Of a stretch of 16,629 nucleotides of DNA, positions 7,178-13,829 are shown in pieces. The first letter of the stretch is position 1. Every line of letters begins with the position of its first letter. The position numbers and the translations under genes are program-made. The notes below the pieces were generated by a model. It was not told where the DNA came from. It worked only from the letters and a program-made list of their open reading frames with translations, and did not search any database. This DNA comes from Spirochaetales bacterium (GTDB lineage: Bacteria; Spirochaetota; Spirochaetia; SZUA-6; DRHE01), in the NCBI GenBank assembly GCA_016935715.1, contig JAFGQJ010000154.1, forward strand, positions 1-16,629. Direction: 5' to 3'.

Positions 7178-8659
7178 ATGGGCAAGAGGGGCTTCGACCA
7201 GTTCATCGTTCTTCCGACTCAGGGGATCCGTGTGCGTTCTACCGAGGCGGCAACCGGTGCATTCTTGCGGAGGCTGACGGTCGGACGAGGCCCGCTGCGG
7301 CCTTTCCGCCTGGGCGGTGCACCGGGCATGGAGCTGCGCCTGCTGGATTCCGTCAGCGAGTACGGAGCCAAGCTGGTGGAAATCGCTCCAGCGGCACTGT
7401 CAGCCCTGAGAGCTCTTCAGCCCGGCCTGCGCCTGGTCCCTCTCTCTTTTTTTCACCCTGCCGTAACGCCGCCTCTGCGCGTGGAAACCAGGGCCGCGCT
7501 GGCCGGGGCCGCCGCCAAGGTCAGGCTGCGCATCGTTTCCCGCGCCGACGGAACCCCGGTGGCGGGTGCGCTGGTGGTCGCGTTCACCGATTTCGAGCAG
7601 CGCATCGGAGCTCAGGGGTGGACCAACGCCAAAGGCGAAGTGAGGCTGGCCCTCGGCAGCGCCTCGCCCAGGCTGAAGCGTCTGTACGTCTACCCGGAAA
7701 GGAATTTCTGGTCCGCCCTGCGGAAGAGCATCACCGTCACCTCCGACAGCCGCATCACCCTGGTTCCCCTGTCCCTCGATTACACGGACAGCCTGCGTCA
7801 TTTCTACGGGGCAGCGCCAGCGAAGGCGGGAAGGGGCATCAGGGTGGCGGTCGTGGACACGGGCATCGCCGAGCACCCCGACTTGGATATCGACGGCGGG
7901 GAGAACACGGTTGTGGGCGAGGACAGCTCGGAGTTCGGAGACAACGGAAGGGGGCACGGCACCCACGTGGCCGGGATCATCGCCGCCCGCGGCCGGCCCC
8001 CGGAGGGGGTGCGCGGCCTGGCTCCGGCGGTGAGCCTGCGCAGCTATCGCGTTTTCGGCCGGGACAGCGATTCGGCAAGCAACTACGCCATCACCAAGGC
8101 CATTGACAGAGCGGTGGAGGACGGCTGCGACCTGATCAACCTGAGTCTGGGCGGAGGTCCCTCCGACGAAGCCATCGAGTCCGCCATCCAGCACGCCCGC
8201 TCGCAGGGAAGCCTGGTAATCGCGGCCGCGGGCAACGAACGGCGCCAGCCGGTGAGCTTTCCCGCCTCCTACTCGCTGTCTCTGGCCGTTTCGGCCATGG
8301 GACGCAAAGGCACGTATCCGCCCGGCACGACCCATCGGGGGGAGGTCGCCTCTCCCTACGGAACGGATGCGGAGAACTTTGTTGCCGCCTTCTCCAACGT
8401 GGGTCCGGAGCTCGACTTGACCGCGCCGGGGGTGGGGATCATCTCCACCTACCCGGGGGGACACGCGGCCCTGGACGGCACCTCGATGTCCTGCCCCGCG
8501 GCGGTGGGTGCGGCGGCGGCGTTGCTGTCTACCCGCCCCGAGCTGCTGAAACTGCCCCGCGGATCGGAGCGTTCGCAGGCGATGGCCCGGGCTGTTCTGG
8601 GAAGGGCACAAACACTTGGTTTCGGCAGCCTCTACGAAGGCCAGGGGCTGATCCGGTAG
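7178..8659 (+). CDS. Subtilisin-like serine protease (S8), apparently cytoplasmic
   Basis: A 493-residue S8 peptidase with a complete active site: Asp in VAVVDTGIAEHPDL (D227), His in GRGHGTHVAGIIAA (H260), the oxyanion Asn in AAAGNE (N353) and Ser in DGTSMSCPAAVGAA (S436). Before the catalytic domain there is an I9-like segment (about residues 5-92, with LRLLDSVSEYGAKLVEI). A region around 115-190 resembles a carboxypeptidase-regulatory-like beta domain (ADGTPVAGALVVAFTDFE, GWTNAKGEVRL). There is no signal peptide or transmembrane helix, so export by Sec is unlikely. ATG 7178 is chosen because GGAGG (7166-7170) lies seven bases upstream; an earlier ATG at 7070 precedes the promoter. The stop codon overlaps the ribosome-binding site of the next gene, a small protein resembling this enzyme's own prodomain. 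Confidence 0.93.
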   Translation: MGKRGFDQFIVLPTQGIRVRSTEAATGAFLRRLTVGRGPLRPFRLGGAPGMELRLLDSVSEYGAKLVEIAPAALSALRALQPGLRLVPLSFFHPAVTPPLRVETRAALAGAAAKVRLRIVSRADGTPVAGALVVAFTDFEQRIGAQGWTNAKGEVRLALGSASPRLKRLYVYPERNFWSALRKSITVTSDSRITLVPLSLDYTDSLRHFYGAAPAKAGRGIRVAVVDTGIAEHPDLDIDGGENTVVGEDSSEFGDNGRGHGTHVAGIIAARGRPPEGVRGLAPAVSLRSYRVFGRDSDSASNYAITKAIDRAVEDGCDLINLSLGGGPSDEAIESAIQHARSQGSLVIAAAGNERRQPVSFPASYSLSLAVSAMGRKGTYPPGTTHRGEVASPYGTDAENFVAAFSNVGPELDLTAPGVGIISTYPGGHAALDGTSMSCPAAVGAAAALLSTRPELLKLPRGSERSQAMARAVLGRAQTLGFGSLYEGQGLIR

Positions 8660-8670
8660 GAGCGCAGAAT

Positions 8671-8937
8671 ATGGGTCGGTACATCCTCCGCTTCACCGGC
8701 ACGGGACCCAAACCGGCGGCGGACGTGAAGAGAATCCGCGCCGCACCTCGAGTGACCGTGATAGACGATTCGGGGCGCATGCTGCTGGTGGAAGCCACCG
8801 AGGAGAGAGTCAAGGAGGTGGTCGCCGCCATGTCCGGCTGGAGCTGGAGCCCGGAGCGCACGATCCGTCTGCCGGATCTCCGCCCCAAACCCCGCCGCAA
8901 GCCGAAAAACAAAAACGGCCGCAGCAGCGATCGCTGA
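8671..8937 (+). CDS. Small prodomain-like (I9-like) protein paired with the S8 protease
   Basis: An 88-residue protein starting MGRYILRFTGTGPKP, with core VTVIDDSGRMLLVEATEERV and tail SGWSWSPERTIRLPDLRPK followed by a very basic end. The core aligns by eye with the protease's own N-terminal segment: VTVIDDS-GRMLLVEA against LRLLDSVSEYGAKLVEI, then a helix, a small-Gly turn and a PE/P strand. Subtilisin prodomains (I9) act as folding helpers and tight inhibitors whose C-terminal tail occupies the active site. I infer that this free-standing copy does the same in trans. There is no signal peptide, matching the protease. AGGAG (8658-8662) overlaps the protease stop and lies eight bases before ATG 8671, so translation should be coupled. 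The coding call is firm; the inhibitor role is inference. Confidence 0.85.
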   Translation: MGRYILRFTGTGPKPAADVKRIRAAPRVTVIDDSGRMLLVEATEERVKEVVAAMSGWSWSPERTIRLPDLRPKPRRKPKNKNGRSSDR

Positions 8938-8945
8938 GCCGTTTA

Positions 8946-8975
8946 CGATGAGCGGCCGTCACGAGCCGCTCGTTG
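8946..8975. other. Hairpin between convergent genes
   Basis: GAGCGGC (8950-8956) and GCCGCTC (8965-8971) form a perfect 7-bp stem around an 8-base loop, extended by four more pairs including two G-T. It lies in the 97-bp gap between the convergent prodomain-like and DUF4332 genes, where a bidirectional terminator is expected. No T-run follows on either strand, so intrinsic termination is uncertain. Confidence 0.4.
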
Positions 8976-9034
8976 CGGGCCCGCCGTTGTGAACCCGCAG
9001 CGAAGCAGCTCACCGAAATTCCTGTCCCCTGCTC

Positions 9035-9451
9035 TCAATAACTGACGGCGGGGGGAAGTTTCTTCGCCTCGTCGATCCAGCTCTGTACACGCTTCAAACC
9101 GGGCAGCTGCCGGACGAGCCGCCTGCCGCCGACCATATTCACCTCGGCGAGCTTGGCCACCAGGTTGTCCGCCCTGCGGTTGCGCAGCTCCTTGACCGTG
9201 TCCACTCCGGCTTTTTCCAGCAGCTCGGCATACTGCTTGCCCACTCCATTGACGCGGAACAGATCCGCCATGTTGACCCATTTCAGGATGACCGATTCGC
9301 TGAGTCCCGTTTTTTCAGCCAGCTCCTTGCGTCCCCTGGGGGTGCCGCCTTTCTTCAGCAGTCCCTGCACGGTCAGGACCTTGGCGGACTGCATTCTGCT
9401 GCTTTGGGCAGCTCCGATGCCTTCGATCTCCTTGAGCTTGTAGTTAACCAT
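9035..9451 (-). CDS. DUF4332 helix-hairpin-helix protein
   Basis: A 138-residue protein with two helix-hairpin-helix motifs: LKEIEGIGAAQSSRMQ (GIG at 11-13) and FRVNGVGKQYAELLEKAGV (GVG at 69-71), followed by VKELRNRRADNLVAKLAEVN. This layout is typical of DUF4332, a family of small, probably nucleic-acid-binding proteins resembling the non-catalytic HhH parts of DNA repair enzymes. Their function is not established. ATG 9451 is supported by GGAGG at 9459-9463, seven bases upstream. It is a single-gene unit, convergent with the protease pair and divergent from the aldolase cluster. Nothing in the neighbourhood suggests a partner. Confidence 0.87.
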   Translation of the reverse strand: MVNYKLKEIEGIGAAQSSRMQSAKVLTVQGLLKKGGTPRGRKELAEKTGLSESVILKWVNMADLFRVNGVGKQYAELLEKAGVDTVKELRNRRADNLVAKLAEVNMVGGRRLVRQLPGLKRVQSWIDEAKKLPPAVSY

Positions 9452-9478
9452 GGTTCTACCTCCGTATGTCTAGTAATG

Positions 9479-9507
9479 GATATAGATTACCGCCTTTGCC
9501 GTGGTAA
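9479..9507 (-). promoter_or_regulatory. Possible promoter of the DUF4332 gene
   Basis: On the minus strand TTACCA (9502-9507), 17 bases and TATATC (9479-9484), each matching four of six consensus bases. The predicted start near 9472 gives a leader of about 20 bases that includes the GGAGG. An overlapping alternative is TTGCCT-17-TAATCT (9484-9512). Confidence 0.35.
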
Positions 9508-9573
9508 GGCAAGAACAAGCACCGACAAATTCCCGATACGTCCGGGAGGCGTTCCGCTGCTCCTGGAGGACTG

Positions 9574-9648
9574 ATGTCTCCGGAAGGCAAATCCCCCGTT
9601 GCCTCACCTGAAAATCCACCCGAAAAGTTTGAACGGCTGCCACCTTGA
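9574..9648 (+). CDS. Candidate 24-aa small ORF in the divergent region
   Basis: ATG 9574 is preceded by GGAGG (9565-9569, four-base spacing) and opens a 24-codon frame, MSPEGKSPVASPEN and on to ERLPP, ending in TGA at 9646-9648. The peptide is Pro/Glu/Lys-rich and resembles nothing I know. No promoter is evident upstream, and its stop overlaps the -35 box of the aldolase promoter, so it cannot be a leader peptide of that transcript. It may be fortuitous. Confidence 0.2.
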   Translation: MSPEGKSPVASPENPPEKFERLPP

Positions 9649-9673
9649 GCCGTAATACCGGGGTTGGTATAAT
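9645..9673 (+). promoter_or_regulatory. Extended -10 promoter of the aldolase cluster
   Basis: TTGAGC (9645-9650), a 17-base spacer and a perfect TATAAT (9668-9673), preceded by the extended -10 dinucleotide TG (9665-9666). The predicted start is near 9680, only about four bases before ATG 9684. Confidence 0.75.
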
Positions 9674-9683
9674 CTCCCACCGG

Positions 9684-11720
9684 ATGAACAGAACAAAACT
9701 GAAGGATCTGCTGGAGATCTCCCGGCACTACGGATCGGACCCCCGCTTCATTCTGGGGGGAGGCGGAAACAGCTCGTACAAGACCAGAACGCACCTGTAC
9801 ATCAAGGCCTCCGGCGTTTCACTGGCCGAAATCGGGGAAGAGGGCTTCGTGCGCCTGAGCCGGGACAAGCTGGCGGCCATGTGGGACAGGCGCTACCCGG
9901 AGGATCCGCAGGAGCGGGAAGCCCTGGTGCTGGGAGACCTCATGGCGGCCCGGGAAGCCGGGGAGGAGGCCAAGCGTCCCAGCGTGGAGACCGGCCTTCA
10001 CGACGTACTGGCATCGTCCTTCGTGATCCACACCCATCCGCCCCTGGTCAACGCGCTGACCTGCAGCCGGCAGGGCGAACGGGCCGCCCGAAGGATCCTG
10101 GGCGACACGGTGCTCTGGATACCCACGGTGAATCCGGGATACGTCCTGGCCCGAGCGACCCGGGAGGCGGTCCGGCTGTACCGCGGGAAACACGGGCACA
10201 GTCCCACGGTTCTGCTGCTGCAAAACCACGGCCTGTGCGTCGCCGGAGAGAGCTACGAGGAGATCCGCGCAACCACGGAGCTGCTGATGCGGAAGCTGCG
10301 GCGGCACACCGGGCGGATGCCGGAGCTCCGTGAAACGGACACGTATCCGGACAGGGCGGCGATGCTGGCCCCGGTAGTCCGGATGCTGCTGATGGAGGAC
10401 AGCTCGATCGTCACCTTCCACTCCAGCCGCGAGCTGGCTCCGTTCCTGGAAAGCGCTGCGGCATTCGGCAAATTGTCGACCTCCATCACTCCGGATCACA
10501 TCGTGTACTGCGGCCACGAGCCGCTGTTCATCGCCGGGCGGCAGCGGCTCGACCGGCAGTACCGCCTGATCGAGGAAGGGATCGAGAGATACCGCCGCTC
10601 TCATGGGACTTCCCCGCTCATCGTCTGCGTCCAGAAGCTCGGGGTCTTCGCCTGGGGGCGATCGAAGAGCAGCGCGGACACGGCCCTGTCGGTATTCCTC
10701 GACGCCGTGAAGGTGGCGGTCCTCAGCCGTTTGTTCGGGGGGTTGCGCCGCCTCCCGCCCGACCAGGTCGAGTTCATCAGGAATTGGGAGGCGGAGGCGT
10801 TCCGCAAGCGGGTCGGCGGCACGGCCGCGGCAGGCGGCACGGCAGCGGCAGGCGGCACGGCAGCGGCCCATGACGGAGCGACCGCCCGCCGCACGAGCCC
10901 GGTAGCAGGAAGGATCGCGCTGGTGACCGGGGCCGCTCAGGGATTGGGGGCCGGCATCGCCGAGGGCCTGCTCGCAGAGGGTGCCCACGTGCTCATCGCC
11001 GATCTCAACGAGACCCTGGCCTCGAAGCGAGCCGGGGAGATGAACCGGCGATTCGGGGCCGGACGATGTCTGGCCCTGGCGGCGGACGTGAGCCGGGAGA
11101 GCTCCGTGACCGGGATGATCAGGCGGACCGTGCTGGCCTACGGCGGCCTGGATCTGCTGGTCAGCAACGCGGGCGTGCTGCAGGCCGGCGGCCTCCCGGA
11201 GATGGATCCGGAGAGCTTCGAGCGCGTCACCGGAGTGAATTACAGGGGCTTCTACCTCTGCGCCAGGTACGGCTCGGAGGTGATGAAGATCCAGCATCGC
11301 TTCCGCAGGGACATCTTCATGGACATCGTGCAGATCAACTCCAAGTCCGGCCTGGAGGGCAGCAACAGGAACTTCGCCTACGCCGGCAGCAAATTCGGCG
11401 GCATCGGCCTGACCCAGAGCTTCGCCCTGGAGCTGGTGGAGCACAACATCAAGGTGAACGCGATCTGTCCGGGCAATTATTTCGACGGCCCCCTCTGGTC
11501 CGACCCGCGGCGCGGTCTGTTCGTCCAGTACCTGCGAGCCGGAAAGGTTCCCGGTGCGCGCAGCATCGGGGAGGTGCGGAGATTCTACGAGGAGAAGGTG
11601 CCGATGAAGCGGGGCTGCAGCGTGGAAGACGTTTTCCGTGCTCTCCTGTATATTGTAAGCCAGACCTACGAGACCGGCCAGGCCGTTCCGGTGACCGGCG
11701 GGCAGGTCATGCTGAAATAG
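9684..11720 (+). CDS. Bifunctional class II aldolase / short-chain dehydrogenase
   Basis: A 678-residue fusion. The first half is a zinc-dependent class II aldolase, which would split a ketose phosphate into dihydroxyacetone phosphate and an aldehyde: GGGGNSSYK (25-33), HTHPP with the metal histidines (116, 118) and QNHGL (180-184). After a GGTAAA-repeat linker (378-395) comes a Rossmann dehydrogenase with TGAAQGLGAG (415-424), SNAG (494-497), Ser553 and YAGSK (566-570). Its C-terminus (NYFDGPLWSDP, KVPMKRGC, TGGQVML) resembles sorbitol-6-phosphate 2-dehydrogenase. Fusions of this layout include rhamnulose-phosphate aldolase/lactaldehyde dehydrogenase, but the real substrate is unknown. I choose ATG 9684; a TTG at 9645 would make the -35 box coding. 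It heads an operon with the next two genes; the second starts 19 bases after its stop. Confidence 0.9.
   Translation: MNRTKLKDLLEISRHYGSDPRFILGGGGNSSYKTRTHLYIKASGVSLAEIGEEGFVRLSRDKLAAMWDRRYPEDPQEREALVLGDLMAAREAGEEAKRPSVETGLHDVLASSFVIHTHPPLVNALTCSRQGERAARRILGDTVLWIPTVNPGYVLARATREAVRLYRGKHGHSPTVLLLQNHGLCVAGESYEEIRATTELLMRKLRRHTGRMPELRETDTYPDRAAMLAPVVRMLLMEDSSIVTFHSSRELAPFLESAAAFGKLSTSITPDHIVYCGHEPLFIAGRQRLDRQYRLIEEGIERYRRSHGTSPLIVCVQKLGVFAWGRSKSSADTALSVFLDAVKVAVLSRLFGGLRRLPPDQVEFIRNWEAEAFRKRVGGTAAAGGTAAAGGTAAAHDGATARRTSPVAGRIALVTGAAQGLGAGIAEGLLAEGAHVLIADLNETLASKRAGEMNRRFGAGRCLALAADVSRESSVTGMIRRTVLAYGGLDLLVSNAGVLQAGGLPEMDPESFERVTGVNYRGFYLCARYGSEVMKIQHRFRRDIFMDIVQINSKSGLEGSNRNFAYAGSKFGGIGLTQSFALELVEHNIKVNAICPGNYFDGPLWSDPRRGLFVQYLRAGKVPGARSIGEVRRFYEEKVPMKRGCSVEDVFRALLYIVSQTYETGQAVPVTGGQVMLK
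10815..10868 (+). repeat. Three 18-bp tandem units encoding the interdomain linker
   Basis: Three in-frame units of 18 bases (consensus ggcggcacggcagcggca) encode GGTAAA three times, exactly at the aldolase-dehydrogenase junction. The second and third units are nearly identical and the first differs by a single base in a codon third position, which suggests recent expansion. Copy-number change would alter linker length without a frameshift. Confidence 0.85.
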
Positions 11721-11739
11721 AAATGGAAAGAGAGACAAG

Positions 11740-13008
11740 ATGAAGACACTGGCGGTGCGGCTGTACGGAAAAGACGACCTTCGCCTGGAGGCCTTCGAGC
11801 TTCCCCCGATCAGGGAAGACGAGATCCTGGCCCAAGTGATCTCAGACTCCATCTGCATGTCCAGCTACAAGGCGGCCAGGCAGGGAGCGGACCACAAGCG
11901 GGTTCCGAATGACGTCGACAAAAATCCCACGATGATCGGTCACGAGATGTCCGGCAGGATCGTCGAGGTGGGCAAAAAGTGGCGGGATTCGTTCAAACCG
12001 GACATGAAGTTCTCGATCCAGCCGGCGCTCAACTACAAGGGAAGCCAGGAAGCGCCCGGCTACTCGTACCGGTACATCGGAGGGGACGCCACCTACATCA
12101 TCATCCCGCAAGAGGTGATGGAGATGAACTGCCTGTTGCCCTTCACCGGGCAGGGGTACTTTCCCGCCTCCCTCAGCGAACCGGTCTCCTGCATCGCCGG
12201 AGCCTTTCACGCCAGCTTTCACAACGAGCAGGGATCCTACATTCACCAGATGGGCATTCGGGAGGGAGGCTCTCTGGCGCTGCTGGCCGCGGCCGGACCC
12301 ATGGGGCTGGGAGCGCTGGACTACGCCCTGCACGCAGGCAGGAAGCCCCGGCGGATCGTGGTGACGGATATCGACGATGGCAGGCTCGCCCGGGCGGCCA
12401 GCCTCTTCCCCCCGGACAAAGTCACCCGGGAAGGGGTGGAGCTGATCTTCTGCAACACCCGGGATGTGGAGGACGTGCCGGCGCATCTGAAGGGGCTCAA
12501 CGGAGGCGAGGGTTTCGACGACGTGTTCGTCTTCGCCCCGGTCGCCCCGGTCGTGGAGACGGGAGACCGGATCCTCGGGAGAAACGGCTGCCTGAACTTC
12601 TTCGCCGGTCCGACCGACGCCGCCTTCACAGCCAGGCTCAACTTCTACGATGTTCACTACAGCGGAACCCACGTGATAGGAACCAGCGGCGGAAACACGG
12701 ACGACATGGTCGAAGCCCTGGGCCTCATGTCTGAGGGCAGGATCAACCCGGCGATGATGGTGACCCACATCGGAGGCCTGGACTCCGTGGTGGAAACGAC
12801 CCTCAATCTGCCCTCGATCCCCGGCGGCAAGAAGCTGATCTACACGAACATCGAGATGGAGCTCACCGCGATCGAGGATTTCGAGGCCAGGGGCGGCTCC
12901 GATCCGCTGTTCGCCAGACTGGCGGAACTGGTCGAATCCCACAACGGTCTCTGGTCCGTGGAAGCGGAGGAGTATCTCCTGGCTCACGCCAAGGCAATCT
13001 CGCTGTAG
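11740..13008 (+). CDS. Zinc-binding dehydrogenase, L-sorbose-1-phosphate reductase (SorE) type
   Basis: A 422-residue medium-chain alcohol dehydrogenase. SDSICMSSYKAARQGADHKR (Cys39) and IGHEMSGRIVEVG (H68, E69) supply zinc ligands. PGYSYRYIGGDATYIIIP, AAAGPMGLGALDYA, VTDIDDGRL and GTSGGNTDDMVEAL are diagnostic of the SorE-like branch, which interconverts L-sorbose 1-phosphate and D-glucitol 6-phosphate. Its neighbour contains a sorbitol-6-phosphate-dehydrogenase-like domain, so the two could act in sequence on a hexitol or ketose phosphate. That fits SorE/SorD logic, but there is no PTS or sugar kinase in the window. The start ATG 11740 lies 19 bases after the aldolase stop, with only a weak purine-rich GAGAGA before it. 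Substrate specificity is inference; the subfamily is fairly sure. Confidence 0.85.
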   Translation: MKTLAVRLYGKDDLRLEAFELPPIREDEILAQVISDSICMSSYKAARQGADHKRVPNDVDKNPTMIGHEMSGRIVEVGKKWRDSFKPDMKFSIQPALNYKGSQEAPGYSYRYIGGDATYIIIPQEVMEMNCLLPFTGQGYFPASLSEPVSCIAGAFHASFHNEQGSYIHQMGIREGGSLALLAAAGPMGLGALDYALHAGRKPRRIVVTDIDDGRLARAASLFPPDKVTREGVELIFCNTRDVEDVPAHLKGLNGGEGFDDVFVFAPVAPVVETGDRILGRNGCLNFFAGPTDAAFTARLNFYDVHYSGTHVIGTSGGNTDDMVEALGLMSEGRINPAMMVTHIGGLDSVVETTLNLPSIPGGKKLIYTNIEMELTAIEDFEARGGSDPLFARLAELVESHNGLWSVEAEEYLLAHAKAISL

Positions 13009-13039
13009 CCGCGGCCGCTGCTCTCCTGTAACCGGATTC

Positions 13040-13756
13040 ATGCTCTGGATCGTAGCGGCGACCACCCTGGCCGCATCCTTCATCTCGGGTCTCAGCGGTT
13101 TCGGCTTCGGTCTGATCGCCATGGCCCTCCTGCCGCTGCTGATCGGCATCCGGATGGCCAACGCCTTCGTCAGCTTCTGCAGTCTGACGATTTTCGCCAC
13201 CCTCACGATCCCGCTACGGGCTCATATCGCCTGGAAAGCCCTGCTGCCCATGCTGGCGGGGACGGCGGTCGGGGTGCCCATCGGGGTCTACGCGCTGGTG
13301 AACCTGCCGGAGGGCCTGCTGCTCAAGATCCTGGCCGGCTTCATTCTCAGCTACGTGTGCTTCGCCCTGTTCGTGCAGAACAGGGCTCACTTTCACATGG
13401 ACCGCCGCTGGGGCTACCTGGTCGGGCTGGCAAGCGGCCTCATCAGCGGCGCGTTGAGCTCCGGCGGCCCCCCGGTGATCATGTACTGCGATTCCCTCGA
13501 ACTGGGCAAGAAGGGCTTCAAGGCCACCCTGCAGATGTACTTCGTGCTGATGGTCCTGTACAAGATCCCGATATTCTACATCGCCGGCCTGCTCACCGGG
13601 GAGCTCTGGCGGAACCTGCTGTACTACAGCCCCTTCGTGGCGGCCGGCACGGTCGGGGGGGTCCTGCTGTTTCACCGCCTGTCCGAGCTCTGGTTCCGCA
13701 GGATCGTGCTCCTCCTGCTGACGGCGGTCGCCGTCCTGCTAATCGCTAAATCCTGA
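13040..13756 (+). CDS. TauE/SafE-family membrane transporter
   Basis: A 238-residue, strongly hydrophobic protein with seven to eight predicted membrane segments. It shows the internal-repeat layout of TauE/SafE (DUF81): SFISGLSGFGFGLIAM near the N-terminus and LISGALSSGGPPVIMY in the second half. Characterised members export sulfite or sulfoacetate or move other organic anions, and many are of unknown specificity. It begins 31 bases after the SorE-like gene, has no clear Shine-Dalgarno, and is probably co-transcribed with it. The location suggests that the aldolase/dehydrogenase cluster takes in or expels a small organic anion, which could be a sulfonate product, but nothing else in the window points specifically to sulfur metabolism. 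Confidence 0.88.
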   Translation: MLWIVAATTLAASFISGLSGFGFGLIAMALLPLLIGIRMANAFVSFCSLTIFATLTIPLRAHIAWKALLPMLAGTAVGVPIGVYALVNLPEGLLLKILAGFILSYVCFALFVQNRAHFHMDRRWGYLVGLASGLISGALSSGGPPVIMYCDSLELGKKGFKATLQMYFVLMVLYKIPIFYIAGLLTGELWRNLLYYSPFVAAGTVGGVLLFHRLSELWFRRIVLLLLTAVAVLLIAKS

Positions 13757-13787
13757 CCGCGCCGCACCGATAATCCTTATGAGAGCC

Positions 13788-13816
13788 TTGAAAACTTGGG
13801 CTCGAGAACTTATAGT
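13788..13816 (+). promoter_or_regulatory. Promoter of the GAF-HD-GYP gene
   Basis: TTGAAA (13788-13793, five of six), a 17-base spacer and TATAGT (13811-13816, five of six). The predicted start near 13823 leaves a leader of about seven bases (ATAAGGT) before ATG 13830. The -10 sits inside a dyad, GAACT-TAT-AGTTC (13806-13818), a possible repressor site. Confidence 0.65.
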
Positions 13817-13829
13817 TCAGCGATAAGGT

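Noticed and set aside
8946..8975. Hairpin as a classical intrinsic terminator
   Set aside because: The stem is good, but no T-run follows on either strand, so it is listed only as a hairpin.
9645..9683. TTG start adding 13 residues to the aldolase fusion
   Set aside because: TTG is part of the -35 box of a strong promoter whose transcript starts after it.
9819..11858. A 679-codon minus-strand open frame opposite the aldolase fusion
   Set aside because: A shadow of the plus-strand coding sequence, with no motif and low-complexity Gly/Ala/Arg composition.
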